A stretch of 64,000 nt of DNA from Aselliscus stoliczkanus (GCA_033961575.1 CM066731.1:81861501-81925500); one strand, 5' to 3'; positions 8,384 through 20,020 are shown, counted from the stretch's first letter. Translations and numbers: made by a program. The notes: generated from the sequence alone by a model not told the origin.

Positions 8384-10680
8384 GTCATTCAAGGCCCCTC
8401 TTTCTGTGTTGATTTTTTGTCTAAAGGGTCTGTCCATTGGTGACAATAGTGTTGAAGTCCCCTACTATGATAGTGTTACTGTTGATCTCTGTCTTTATGT
8501 CTGTCAAAATCTGTTACATGTAATTAGGAGTTCCTATGTTGGGTGCATAGATGTTTATTAGGGTTATAGTGACCTTCTTTGTCTTTTATTGTAGTCATTT
8601 TAAAGTCTATTTTGTCCAAAATAAGTATTGGTACCCCAGCTTTTTTTTTCTCATTTCCATTTGCATGAAATATCTTATTCCATCTGTAAACAGCATATAC
8701 ATGTGTCCTATTTTCTTATCCACTCAGCCACTCTCTGTCTTTTGATTGGGGCATTTAGCCCATACACATTTAAAATGATTATTGATAGGTGCATATGTAT
8801 TGCCATTTTTTATTTGTATTCCTGGTCTTCTTGGGTTAGCTTGCTTATCCCTTTCTTTTGTTTAAAAATGCCCTTTTAACATTTCTTGCAATGCTGGCTT
8901 GGTGGTAATGAATTCCTTAAGCTTATTCTTTTCTGAGAAGCTCTTTCTTTCTCCTTCAATTTTAAGTGGTAGCCGTGCTGGGTAGAGCAATCTTGGTTGT
9001 AGGCCTTTATTTTGTGTCATTTTGAATATCTCCTGCCACTCCCTTCTGGCTTGCAGAGTTTCTGTAGACAAGTCAGCTGTTAGTCTAACAGGAATTCCTT
9101 TGTATGTAACCTGCTGTCTTTCTCTTGCTGCCTCTAGAATTCTGTCTCTGTCTTTAACCTTTGCCATTTTAACACTGACGTGTCTTGGTGTGGACCTGTT
9201 TGGGTTCAGCTTGTTTGGAACCCTCTGCACTTGCTGGGCATGTATGTTGATTTCGTTCACCAGGGTAGGGAAGTTTTCAGTCATTATTTTTTCAAACACA
9301 TTCTCGACCCCTTGCTTCTTCTCTTCTCCTTCTGGTATTCCTATGGTTCAACTGTTGCTGTGCTTCATCTTGTACCATAGGGCTCTTAAACTATTTTTTT
9401 ATTGTTTTTAATTCTTTGGCCTTTTTGTTGTGCCAACTGGGTGATTTCTGCTATTTTGTCTTACAAATCGCTGATACGATCCTCTGCTTCATCTACCCTA
9501 CTGGTGATTTCTTTGAGTGTGTTTTTCATTTAAGTTACTGTATTCTTTAATTCTAACTGGTTGTTCTTTATGATTTCTCTATCTTTCCTTATTTCCTCAC
9601 TAAGTTTGTTCAACATTTTTATCATCAGTGTTTCTAAACTCTGTCTCTGAAAGGTTGGATCCCTCTGTTTCATTTGGTTCCATTTGTAGAGGTTTCTTCT
9701 GATCTTTTACTTGTGACATGTTTCTTTGTTTCCCCATTCTGGCTGTGGCTCTGGGATTGCTTTGATGTATTAGATAGATCACCAGGAGAGCCCTGGCTGG
9801 ATCACGCAGGCACACAGCTCACGGCCCAACACTCCCAGGAAAACTCCCTGTCTCAGCCTGTCCCAATCAGCCATTCGCAGATTAGGCTGAGCAGCCCGAC
9901 AACCAATCACCAGCCTGGCAACTCTGCAAGCGCAGTGTGGAGAGCCGGGACCCAGGCGGCTTCCGCACTTCCGCACTCCTGTGTCTCAGTGAGCAGCCTG
10001 TTGGAGCCAGAGCACGCCCACCAGGCGTTTCCCTGGCAACACAACACAAGCCGTGCAGAGGGTGGGGATCTGAGACAGCTCGCACACTCCTGGGTCTCAA
10101 TGAGCAGCCTGTTGAAGCCGGGGGGCACCCGCCCAGCATTTTCCTGGCAACGCAGTATAAGCTGGGCGGAGGGTGGGGATCCAAGGCCGCATGCACGCGC
10201 ACGTACACACGTACTTCTGCATCCATTCCATCAGATCAATGAGGTCCCGGACCTGATCCTCCATGGGAGGGCCCAACCCTGACAAAATGACGCCCTCCTG
10301 TACACCACTTGCACGCAGGCTCCACACCAGGGGAACAATAGTCCAAAAACCTCCAGCCTTTGCACCAAAGGTGCTCAGTTCAGTCCATCCCTGCAGGCTC
10401 CTGGGCTGGCTCACATAGCTACTCCCTCCTCCAGGGTCCAGGTAAGTGCTCACCGGTGAGCAAGCCCGCGCGCCGACCCCACTGATTCTCTAGCCGCTCT
10501 CAGCCTCACCGAGCTGAGCAAAGAGAATCCTCACAAATTTACTGACAGCTATTTTGGAACTCCTCTTCCCGGCAAAGGAACTCTGGGTTGGTGAGCTTGG
10601 GGTGTGGGCAGAGGGTCTCTCCCCCAACCGGAGAAGCCTCCCCACAGCTGGGGCTTCCCTCACAGGGTTCACCTTCTCTC
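8384..10680 (-). mobile_element. RT-less L1-derived element, 5' part (5'UTR, ORF1, start of ORF2)
   Basis: Read on the minus strand, about 10680-9740 is a 5'UTR homologous to that of the half-L1, with X-box-like units at 10040-10027, 10151-10138 and 9922-9913. The ORF1 region covers about 9737-8862. About 8850-8384 is the N-terminal ORF2 endonuclease region, showing a LNVYGLNAPIKRQRVAEWI-like frame and a GDFN-like motif. The half-L1 insertion at 5614-8383 separates it from its 3' part. Confidence 0.85.
8862..9737 (-). pseudogene. Broken L1-type ORF1 of the older element
   Basis: An open stretch at 9299-8862 encodes the second half of ORF1p (FEKIMTENFPTLVNEINIHA ... ALQEMLKGHF), closely matching the intact copy at 6715-7587. 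The N-terminal part (MGKQRNMSQVKDQKKPLQME, about 9737-9600) is in another frame. The coiled-coil region between is damaged by frameshifts and stops. It is no longer a coding gene. Confidence 0.85.
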
Positions 10681-10695
10681 TCCAAAGCCAATTTT

Positions 10696-11320
10696 ATTAA
10701 TAAATATTGCTAGTAGTAGAAAGATTCTTTCTTAAACAACCAGGAACTCATAATACCCAAACCATTTCCCAAAATAAATCTAGCTTAGACTAACAATTTA
10801 TCTGTCTATATACACAAATCACATATTTGTGGTTGGTAGTGTATTTCCAATTAAATGTCTTTAATTTATTCATACCTTTTAATACTTAGTTTTTGAAAAC
10901 CTCTTTCTAGATTTCCACAGAGAAATACGTTTTAGCCTTATAATGAATAAATAAGAATATTTATCAATCATTACCAACTAGCCGGCATCTTTAAGAATCT
11001 AATACGCACAGAACATGACATCATATACCACTATAAGATATGGACTCTGTTCTGGAACTTTAGATTATTAATCCTAAAGAACTAACAAAGAATAATTGCT
11101 AAAATTTTGGGGGAAGGAAAGCAGTTGGAAAAGAACTGGACAATGCAACAACATTTATGTACTCATCTGTCTGTGGTTATCTCTGAACTGTGGGTCTGAG
11201 GCAGAAGGGGAAACATTCTAATTTTCTATACTTTGTAAGTTTTTCCTTTAAAAGAACATTTTACAGATATTTTTCCAGTTTTGTAAAAAACTCTAGCTGT
11301 GGAGAGAAAAAAATACATAA
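10696..11320. other. Intron 7 interval, no recognised feature
   Basis: AT-rich intronic DNA right of the older element's TSD. No coding potential or recent repeat seen. Confidence 0.5.
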
Positions 11321-11329
11321 GAACTACGT

Positions 11330-11475
11330 TGAGATAATCATAAAAATGGTGATAACATTATTTATTAGGCACCTACTTACACACTGGACATATCACAGAT
11401 ACACTGTCATTTAACTTCACAACAACCTTAGAAAATATTATTACACTGGTTTATTGCTGAAGAAATTGTTCTTTT
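11330..11475 (+). repeat. MIR fragment
   Basis: TTTATTAGGCACCTACTTAC, CATTTAACTTCACAACAACC and a diverged 'GCTGAAGAAA' core follow the MIR consensus order. It is old and weak. Confidence 0.6.
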
Positions 11476-11786
11476 GTCTGGACCACACTGTCTTTAAGAA
11501 GTGCCAAATCAAATCTGCTACAGAATGATATTCAGGATATATAAAACAATGGTATGGCAAAATTGAACTTGAGCGTGTGAGATAAATCTAATAAATATTA
11601 TTCTAATAAAATTTAAAATCATAAATGAGAAACATGGCGCTCATTTTATGAAGATGGAAGCAACACTTCAGCAAATTTATTCAAGACTTTAAAAATCAAC
11701 AGAATTTGGTAAACTGAGATGTATAGGGCATAACATGAAATTTGGAAGAATCCAAAGTAATGGCGCTATTACTAAAGAGCAAGTGA

Positions 11787-12169
11787 GGGGCGGCCGAGTG
11801 GCTCAGTTGGTTAAGAGCTTGCTCAAGAGTGCGAGCTCTGAGCAACAGGGTCACTGGTTGTATTCATTGTGCTGTGCCCAAGCTGAGCTGCCGCTGAGCT
11901 GCCAACAGGTGGCAGGATGGCTCAGCTGACGGGAGGACGTGCTCCTAACAATAAGGTTGCCAGTTCGACTCCTGCATGGGATGGTGGCTACGCCCACCCG
12001 CAAGAAATTGAACACAGCACCCTGAGCTGAGTGGTGCAACTGGACTTTGAGCTGAGTTAGCTGCACCCTCCACAACTAAGATTGAAGGACAACAATTTGG
12101 CTGCTCCCCTTCCCCAATTGCCCAACACTGTTCCCGTCCTCCAATATCCCAATAAAATCTTCAAAAAAA
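11787..12169 (+). mobile_element. Dimeric tRNA-headed SINE (type C)
   Basis: Two tRNA-like modules are visible: GTGGCTCAGTTGGTTAAGAG at about 11800 and ATGGCTCAGCTGACGGGAGG at about 11917. They are followed by a CACAACTAAGATTGAAGGAC body and the shared CCCAATAAAATCTT end. The TSD is AGAGCAAGTRAG on both sides. Confidence 0.88.
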
Positions 12170-12502
12170 AAGAGCAAGTAAGAAAGAAATTATATTTAGG
12201 AAAAAAATATTAGTAGTGTTAAAAGATAATATAACAGTCGTATGCATGAACCAAGCAGTAAGTACGTAGTGAGCACTACTTTGAACAGTGTTTTGTTAAA
12301 TACACAAAAATGTATAAAAATCATATTTTCAAGAAGCATGTACTTTGCCTATCATGAAAATTACATGAGACAAAGACAGACTATATAATGCAATAAATGG
12401 TGTATAACATAGATATTGGAAATGAAAGCTTTTCAGTAGATCCAAGTTTTAGAATTAACAACTTCATATAAGAATTAATAAAATGTAAAAAATGTGCTTT
12501 CC

Positions 12503-13415
12503 AGGGCCAGTCAAGTGGTGCGTTGGTTAAGAGCTGGCTTGGGACACCAGCTCTGAGCAGCAGGGCCCTGGTTTGGATCCCACATGAGGGCCAGTGACAC
12601 TGCCCTCTACAGCTAAGATGATGAACAACAGCTCGACCTGGAGCTGGGCTGCCATAAGTGGCGGGTGATGGCGAAGGCTGCAGTGGAATGCTACAGTGAG
12701 TGACCAGCAACCAGTGTGAGCAGCTGACAGCTGGAGTGAGCTGCCAAGAGCCGCCATGAGCGGCCATCCAGAGGCCGGCGACCTAGCTGCCTCACCTGGG
12801 AAGAGTGCAATGATAATACCATCATGGGCCAGTGAAGCAACGTCCTCCACAACTAGACTGAAGAACAAAAGAATAGCAACTTGTCTGTTCCCCTTCCCTG
12901 GTTCCCCAACGCTGTTCCCCTCTCCCAATTCCCCAATAAAATCTTTTTTTTTTTTTTTTTTTTAAGATTTTATTGGGGAATTGGCAGAGGGGAACAGTGT
13001 TGGGGAATCGGGGAAGGGGAACAGACAAGTTGCTGTCTTTTTGTTCTTCAGTTTAATTGCGGAGGATGTTGCTTCACTGTTGGTATCATCACTGCGCTCT
13101 TCCCGGATGAGGCAGATCTGTCGCTGGCCTCTGGATGTCGCTCACCGCGGCTATTGGCAGCTCACGCTTGGCTGCAAGCCGCTCACGCTGGCTGCGGGCC
13201 ACTCACTGTAGACTATGGCAGCCCACTGCAGCAGGGGCTGCAGCCCACACCATCACCGGGGCTCGCACAGCCCAGCTCCAGGTGGAGCTGTTGTTAGCTG
13301 TAGAGGGCAGTGTCACTGGCCCTCATGTGGGATCCGAACCGGGGCCGCTGGCATCCCAAAACCAGCGTTTAACCAATGCGCCACTTGGCTGGCCCCCCAA
13401 TAAAATCTTTAAAAG
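12503..13415 (+). mobile_element. Type B SINE carrying a nested inverted type B SINE
   Basis: The plus copy is complete (12503-12946). Its outer TSD AAAAAATGTGCTTTC lies at about 12488 and 13416-13431. The minus copy (12947-13394) is inserted in its 3' end. Arms of about 440 bp lie tail-to-tail around 12950, forming a long imperfect palindrome. Confidence 0.9.
12947..13394 (-). mobile_element. Nested type B SINE, minus orientation
   Basis: It is flanked by TSD CCCCAATAAAATCTTT (12931-12946 and 13395-13410), which is the 3' module of the older SINE beneath it. It is full length with an intact head, and younger than its host copy. Confidence 0.92.
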
Positions 13416-13446
13416 AAAAAAATGTGCTTTCAAAAAAGATACATGC

Positions 13447-13610
13447 TGGCACGGCCACTTAGCACAGATGATTAGAATAAGGCTGCCAGTTCAATTCCCA
13501 CATGGGCCAAGGAGCTACCTCCACAACTAGGTTGAAGGCAACTACTTGATTTGGAGCTGATAGGTGCTGGAGGAACACACTGTTCCCCAATAAGTGTAAA
13601 AAAAAAAAAA
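13447..13610 (+). mobile_element. VES-like bat SINE
   Basis: A diverged tRNA head is followed by CTCCACAACTAGGTTGAAGG, CAACTACTTGATTTGGAGCT, GATAGGTGCTGGAGGAACAC and TGTTCCCCAATAA. This 3' body is characteristic of bat VES elements. The flanks ACATGC/GCATGC suggest a short TSD. Confidence 0.7.
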
Positions 13611-14125
13611 AAATGCATGCAATTATGTACTTCTGATTATTAAAATGATAGAGGCATAGCACTTCCAAACTAGTATCTAGTTGACATTCAGCAAATGAAA
13701 AAAGTTTTAATTTTATAGCCAGACTAGGATAGTGAATGGAGGCAGGTAGATAACAATTTATATTAGTGGCACATTTTTGAAGTACAGAAATCTCCTCCAG
13801 TCACTAACTTGTCTATCAATAGGAAAATATGCTTTCTCAAATAGCGGAAGCATGAAATGAACAAAATATTAGATTTACCATAAAATGTTGAAAGTTTAGT
13901 CATTATTATCTATACAATGGCAAATAAATACTACTGATCTTAGAGGGGTTGAGGATAAATATGGAAATCACCCCCCCCAAAAGCATAATTATAATCAGAA
14001 TGTTTCTTTCCATTTTAGGAACAAGGACTGAAATTATAGTTTGACTAAAGTATCAATTTTTCAGAAGAAAATGCTTAAGTTTAACAGTATTTGATCAGTG
14101 TAACAAGGTACAAAAAAAATGAGTT

Positions 14126-14509
14126 GTTTTGTTTTTAAGATTTTATCGGGGAATTGGGGGAGGGGAACAGCACTGGGGACTCAGGGAAGGGGAACAGACA
14201 AGTTGCTGTCTTTTTGTTCTTCAGTCTAGTTGCAGAGGATGTTGCTTCACTGCGCTCTTCCCGGATGAGGCAGATCAGTCACTGACCTCAGGATGTCGCT
14301 CACAGCGGCTATTGGCAGTTCATGCTGGCTGCCATCCACTCACTGTAGCCTTGGCAGCCCACTGCAGCAGGGGCTCGCACAGCCCAGCTCCAGGTGGAGT
14401 GGTTGTTAGCTGTAGAGGGCAGTGTCACTGGCCCTCATATGTGGGATCCAAACCGGGGCTGCTGGCATCCCAAAACCAGCTCTTAACCAATGCGCCACTC
14501 GGCCAGCCC
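14126..14509 (-). mobile_element. Type B SINE with internal deletion
   Basis: This minus copy has TSD AAAAAATGAGTT on both sides. About 60 bp of the body are missing compared with full-length copies. Confidence 0.88.
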
Positions 14510-14582
14510 AAAAAATGAGTTTCTTATTAATCTCATTTATTGGAAAACCCTTTTGTTAGTCTTTAACCATCAGGAACTTTTT

Positions 14583-14699
14583 TTTGTTTTTTTTTTTTGT
14601 TTTTTAGGGCAGTGTTACTGGTCTTTATATGTGGGACCGAACTGGGGCCGCTGACTTGCTAAGGCAGCGCTTAACCACTGTGCCACTCAGCCGGCCCCC
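14583..14699 (-). mobile_element. Short tRNA-headed SINE (type A)
   Basis: This minus copy has TSD ATCAGGAACTTTT at about 14569 and 14700. Its tail is T/G interrupted. Confidence 0.9.
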
Positions 14700-14745
14700 A
14701 TCAGGAACTTTTAAACACACTCTAAGTATTTCTTTCATGGATTCT

Positions 14746-14890
14746 TTTTTTTTTTTTAAGCTGAGCTATCCTGCCACCTGTTGGCAGCTTAGCGGCAGCT
14801 CAGCTCGGGCTGGGCATCGAACTGCTGTTGCTCAGAGCTCAGCTCGCACTCTTGAGCGAGCTCTTAACCAACTGAGCCGTTCGGCCGGCC
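14746..14890 (-). mobile_element. Monomeric head of type C SINE
   Basis: Only the first tRNA module and the GCTGCCAACAGGTGGCAGGA link (in antisense) are present, ending in a poly-A tail. The TSD is ATGGATTC(A)TTTTT. It shows that a monomer of this family can retropose on its own. Confidence 0.85.
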
Positions 14891-15134
14891 CCTATGGATT
14901 CATTTTTAAGAGTAAGACTAAAAGCAAAAAAACATGTGGCCATCACAACAACTTACTAATACATTACTGTACTCTTTTTAAGGATAAAAATTAGCTGAGG
15001 GTCCATTTGTGACATTTACTGAATTATCAAGTAGACTGCAATTTTTGTTTACAAAAAAACACTACAGATGGAAAAGGAGTATATAAAGTGAAAGGGAAGA
15101 AAAATAAGGCAACGTTCTAAAATAAGTGAAACTA

Positions 15135-15241
15135 GGGCCGGCCGAGTGGCGCAGACGTTAAGCGCTGGCTTTGGAAGCCAGCGGCCCTGGTTTGGTCCCA
15201 TATAAAAGAGCCAGTGACACTGCCCTCAAAAAAATAAAATA
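15135..15241 (+). mobile_element. Short tRNA-headed SINE (type A)
   Basis: The TSD is AATAAGTGAAACTA at 15121-15134 and 15242-15255. It lies about 160 bp from exon 7, in intron 7. Confidence 0.92.
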
Positions 15242-15404
15242 AATAAGTGAAACTATAAGGCAGAGTTGGATACTGATACAAATTTACACAAAAACAGTGC
15301 TGCTTCTCTTCTCATACATCACTTTGAATCTTTGGAAATTCTCTAACTGAACACAAACTAGAATTATGCTTTACTCCCAAACAGTCAACATGAGAACTGC
15401 TTAC

Positions 15405-15457
15405 CTTGAAGATTATAAGCTGCCAACTGAACTGCTGTATCAAAGGGACATTCTAAT
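15405..15457 (-). CDS. EPB41L5: EPB41L5 exon 7, residues 151-168 plus 1 nt
   Basis: This is a 53-nt exon reading (K)LECPFDTAVQLAAYNLQ(A), the conserved FERM F2 motif (A-x-L-A-A-Y-x-x-Q-A-E-x-G-D-Y) that continues into exon 8. The acceptor is GTTTCAG and the donor GTAAGC. Glu-Cys replaces the Asp-Cys that I recall in human. The following intron 7 holds the half-L1 nest. Confidence 0.94.
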
Positions 15458-15637
15458 CTGAAACCAAAACACAAATTTATTAAACCAGTCAATTTTACAG
15501 CCTTCATTTTAAGATAAATGGAAATACATACTTTATACTGACCATTTCTTTTTCATAATTAACTATGAACTTATTTTTCAAAAACATTTTTCAACTACTC
15601 AAGAAAATGTGGTCTACCTTAAGAAACTAATACTCAC

Positions 15638-15682
15638 TTTCCACTGAGAATATCTTGTTTTAATTGAAGAACAAATAAATAC
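15638..15682 (-). CDS. EPB41L5: EPB41L5 exon 6, residues 136-150 plus 2 nt
   Basis: This is a 45-nt micro-exon reading (R)YLFVLQLKQDILSG(K), an F2-lobe helix diagnostic of FERM proteins (YLFVLQLKQDI). The acceptor is TTCTTAG and the donor GTGAGT. It lies 180 bp upstream of exon 7 in transcript order. Confidence 0.94.
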
Positions 15683-16263
15683 CTAAGAAAAACAAAAGGC
15701 ACAAATTTAACTAAATAGAACAATCTACTGTAAAAATCATCCCACCCTTCTAATTTGAGAAGAAACATTCTTATAGAATTTTATCCACAGTCAAGTCTAC
15801 AAAGGAGGGGAAAGAAAAGAAAACAGGGGCAATAAGTATCAGGAGGGTAGCATGTCCACAAGGTAGATCACAGCAAGAATAGGCCACAGAGTACAGTACT
15901 GAGAAAAGGTTTAAGGCGAATTACTGAATAAGTTCTGTGAACTGATTTAACTTCACTCTGACAACGCAGTGACCTCATATGTGAAGGGATAGGAGCATGT
16001 ACATAACTATGGATAATAGCTGTAATCTCATAGGCAGAATAATCAAGAGGAAATCTTTCTGAAGGGACTCAATAACTCAGTATTTTACTTACTAAATAGT
16101 AGGTGGAATGAGTCATGGATTTGCAATACAGTCAATGAATAAATACCAAGGAGGCCGGAAAAAGTAAAAATGAGTATATATAACCTACTTAAAGTTTACC
16201 CAAAACTATTTAAATCAGAATCTAACATTTTTCATTAATCGATGGCATTTAAAAGGTAAAGAA

Positions 16264-16389
16264 GGACTGGCCAAGTAGCGCGGTGGTTAAGCGCTGGCTT
16301 GGGAAGCCAGCGGCCCTGGTTCGGGTCCCACATATGAGGGCCAGTGATACTGCCCTCAAAAAAACAAACAAACAAACAAACAAAAAAAT
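16264..16389 (+). mobile_element. Short tRNA-headed SINE (type A)
   Basis: The TSD is AAAAGGTAAAGAA at 16251-16263 and 16390-16402. The tail is (CAAA)n. Confidence 0.92.
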
Positions 16390-16793
16390 AAAAGGTAAAG
16401 AAAATTAGGAAACTTAAATAACCTCCCAGTGGCCAAAGATAGATCACTTTGAACATCAATAAACATAGCACTAATATATTGAAACACATCAGCCTTTTTA
16501 AAAAAAAAAACCACAAGTTGATAATGATACTTAAAAAAAGAACTCACTAGTTACTTTTGGAGGATGCTAGGGAACCAAATCTTTATTTTGAAAACTGATA
16601 AATAAAGGAAAAGAATCTTACACTTAAAAAGTACTGTCCCAAAATGAAATTCTATTGTCTAAGGGCTTGTTTCCAGGGGCAAGAAATCTGTTTCATTAGC
16701 TGTCTATAAACTGAAAGAATTATAAAGACAATATTCCAACATTTTAGCTAACCTGACCAAACTTTACCTATATACAACTCTAGACAGTCTTAC

Positions 16794-16872
16794 CGGGTTA
16801 GCTCTTCACGAAGATTATTTGGTTCTGAGGAGTAAAACTTAACTCGAAAATGCAGACAATAGGGTGAACCAA
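16794..16872 (-). CDS. EPB41L5: EPB41L5 exon 5, residues 110-135 plus 2 nt
   Basis: This is a 79-nt exon encoding (I)[19 protein letters not shown] then LREELT(R), ending in phase 2. The acceptor is AATGGCAG and the donor GTAAGA. The content is the start of the F2 (acyl-CoA-binding-protein-like) lobe. Phe stands where I recall Leu in human (CLHLRVK). Confidence 0.94.
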
Positions 16873-17787
16873 CTGCCATTAAAAAAAAAAAAAGCTTTAG
16901 TTTTTTTTGTTTTATAACTACTTAAATAGTTAAGAATTTTCAGTCGGTCAAATTGTCAGAATCCACTAAAGTGGGGACAGGAGATAACAGGTTTTGTGAC
17001 AATATTTCAGGTTATACTATAGACTTGATTAAATCTAACACAAAAAGATTAAGCAACAGTTTTTTTTTAAATGTACCAACCATTACACAGTAATCTGTCC
17101 TCCCAAGAATAGATAGCTCTAAATTAATTCTAACAGTTCAGGGCCAAATACATCAAATAAACAAGTCCTGACTGTGCAATCTAACAGCCCTAAAACTGCG
17201 GAGCTGTATTTCTTCCAAATTACACCTGTCATTAATTGCCCACACTTTCCAATTCACTGAGATAACCTCTATTCTCAGTTGTCCCATTATTTTGTAAAGA
17301 CAAGAGTTGGGGTGCCTTGAAAACTGTTACTACGCAGGACAACATGGATTACGGATTGAACACTAGTATTTTCCTAACTATTGCTAGGCGTAATATGGAC
17401 ACTTTATGTAAATTGCCTCATTTCACTATTCTTTATTTTTTTTTAACTTATAGCTTTAAAGTCTCAAAATATTTCTAGAGTATGCCATACAGGAAAATCG
17501 CAACATAAGAAATTACTAAATAAAAGTTAAGCATCTCATGGGTATTCAATCTCATTTGCAAGCTGCAAGCCTTTCTCTTAGAAACAAATCGAATCTAGAT
17601 TACCATTACCCCTATATAACTTAGGGTCAGTATAGCAGATTGAAATTGTTTTTAGAAAGTAGAGATGCTAAGAAATTCATCTGAAACATGATTTCTATGT
17701 CCTCACTATTAGGAATCAGTTACTAATATATAATTGTATATAATATAATTCAATTTCCGTTTTTTTCCACAATTTTTTTCAACTTAC

Positions 17788-17830
17788 TTTTTACTTGCTT
17801 TTTGATGCTTTTTGTACCGTCCAACCAATG
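17788..17830 (-). CDS. EPB41L5: EPB41L5 exon 4, residues 96-109 plus 1 nt
   Basis: This is a 43-nt micro-exon reading HWLDGTKSIKKQVK with one nucleotide left over (phase 1). The acceptor is TTTTCAG and the donor GTAAGT. It is part of the F1/F2 linker of FERM. It is too short to stand out as an open reading frame, but is fixed by frame continuity with its neighbours and by its residues. Confidence 0.93.
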
Positions 17831-18056
17831 CTGAAAACAAAAACAAAAATTAAGTTTTTCAGCAGATAACAACACTTAGAATTTTAATTACTAAAAGTTA
17901 ATGTTCATCATGCTTTTATTGATAACCACAAGAAAATATTTCACAAAAGAAAAAACTGAGAGTGAAAATGAGAGGGCTATCTAACCAATATCCCCATCAA
18001 GCTTACATACGATACATATGAGCAAGTAAGATGTAAAACCAGATCTATGACTTCTT

Positions 18057-18125
18057 TTTTTTGAGGGCAGTGTCACTGGCCCTCATATGTGGGAACGAAC
18101 CGGGGCCGCTGGCTTCCCAAGCCGG
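18057..18125 (-). mobile_element. 5'-truncated type A SINE
   Basis: The A box and the first half of the tRNA head are absent, yet TSD TATGACTTCTT flanks both ends. This is a genuine truncated insertion rather than a later deletion. Confidence 0.85.
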
Positions 18126-19000
18126 CTATGACTTCTTAAAACATTACCTTGGCTTTCTCAGTAACAAGGATGACATTCTAAATTTTGCCCTTAGTTTTCC
18201 TCACTGTTCTCAGGAAAAAATTTCAAAACTTAAAATTAGAGAAAAGGCATCCTCCTACTCCAGTGCCTGATTCATTCTTACAATAAAAATGTAAGATTTA
18301 TTAACAGATCATAACCCAAACTTAAGTGAAATAACAATATCACTTATGTTTATTACAAAACAGATACTACTCAGAAGAGCTTGCACAAATTCGATTTTTC
18401 TTATAACTAAGGCCATATTTATTAAATGAAGCAGTCCTTGCTCCTTTGTTTCACAAATACAAAACGTTAACATTGTGACTAGCAGACTTTTGGTTTCAAG
18501 AGTAACAACAGCCTGTTTGATTTCTGTAACCTCTTCAACTCTGAAATGTCTGTAACACAAACAGACCTGAGAACCAATTCCAGAGACTTCCACTGATAAA
18601 CTGATTCCCAGCTCACTTCCCTTTATACCACCAAGTCCTAACAGTGACAGGATGCACTCACCCTGCTAAGATATACATAGGTAATTGTGTTCTCTCCAGC
18701 ATGCTTACAATTCCAAGCACCCAAAACGAAAGAAGTGCTCTTCTGCTCACTAGTTCAGAGCTAAGGAATCCAGTTTCAGAAATGCAGATAGGCGAAGAGT
18801 GGGTAAACAAGGATGCATTGTTAACAGACTTGTGACCATTTGATTTTCTTGCCAATTATTTGCCTGGCCTCTTCTCTCCAGTCTCTCCCAAGATCCAAAA
18901 AGAAATTCACAGAACTACCAGTGTGCCAGCAAAGTACCTCTGCACATTGAAGATGGTCAGTAAACATTTCAAAAGGCAATTAAATAGTGTGCAATCTTTT
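18126..19000. other. Intron 3 interval, no recognised feature
   Basis: Open frames at 18309-18593 and 18644-18855 lack recognisable domains and splice context. No young repeat seen. Confidence 0.5.
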
Positions 19001-19010
19001 CTCTAGATTC

Positions 19011-19080
19011 CACGTGTGTAGGCTAGTCAGCCTTTTAATAAATTGCATGTGTGTAGGCTAGCCAACCTTTTAATAAATTC
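19011..19080 (+). repeat. 35-bp tandem duplication
   Basis: Two adjacent 35-bp units (19011-19045, 19046-19080) share GTGTGTAGGCTAG and CCTTTTAATAAATT with only a few differences. Confidence 0.85.
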
Positions 19081-19504
19081 AGGTGGACATCCACTTCTAA
19101 GCGTATTTCAATCTAGCAAACGTTCAGACCTCCATTAATAGAATGCTCGGCCAGCCACTAGGCAAGAACACATTTCAATCTATTAGAAAAGATCTCAGTC
19201 TAGGAGAGCAAAAATTCCATCCATCATGACCAAGTCCAACAATCCAATATTCAAAAATCCCAGATTTAATTGTGCAAAATACAGTCTGATGCCAACGTCT
19301 AGTGGGTGTGAAGTAAAATTAGTGTTCGTGCCCTAGGTTGTTTTCTCCCCATAGCTATGGATCTGGAAGTTGCCCTCTCTTCAGGTTTGATCTATTATAC
19401 TGCAATGAATTAACAATTTTATGGCTGGTCACCTCGGCAGTCTGCTGTAGCAATGGTTAGCGAGGCTCTTTATACACATTATGAGTGCAATGAGCACAAC
19501 CCTT

Positions 19505-20020
19505 CCAGGAGGCAATCTAACTATGCCTTAAAAGTAACTACATGTCTTTGACTCAACAATTCTACATCTAGACCATTGTAGATACGTGCAGATTTACCTA
19601 CAAGGAATTACGCCAGAGAACGTTAAGACAATCTATATATTCAACAATAGTAAACTGGTTAAATAATGTATTTCAATATGATAGAAAACCATGCAATAAT
19701 TAAAATGAATGAAAGCAATACTTAAGGATCTGGAAAATTATTTAGAGTACATTGTTAAATTTTAAAAGGCAGGTTATAAAATATACATTATTTTGTCAAA
19801 ATGTACAAATTTGTATATATAAACATGCATTTTCTTTTGGACTAAGACAATATAACAAAACAGTAATAGATATTATCAGTAGGTGGTTACGATTGTTGGT
19901 GATTAATTTTTCCTTGTTTCCTACATTTTCAACTTACTCTACCATGAGTATAGACTTAATAGTCATGAATGCCCTTATTTTATTATTTTATATATTTGTA
20001 TAGTTTAAGTTTTTGGTAAT
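19505..20020 (+). mobile_element. Old L1 3'-region fragment
   Basis: Text such as GACTCAACAATTCTACATCT, TTCAACAATAGTAAACTGGT and TAAATAATGTATTTCAATAT follows the end-of-ORF2/3'UTR pattern of old mammalian L1 (family L1M). Confidence 0.55.

Noticed and set aside
4739..10680. Two separate L1 fragments on the minus strand
   Set aside because: ORF2 text reads continuously across the half-L1 and its TSD, and the outer flanks form one TSD. They are therefore one element split by insertion.
12881..13297. Recurring 60-140-codon frames rich in HCSRGCSPHHHRGS-like and SFLFFSLVAEDVASL-like text, here and at about 3461, 28285, 29924, 50671, 58833, 62078, 63634
   Set aside because: All are translations of the antisense strand of type B SINEs. 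They recur because the SINE recurs, not because of a gene family.
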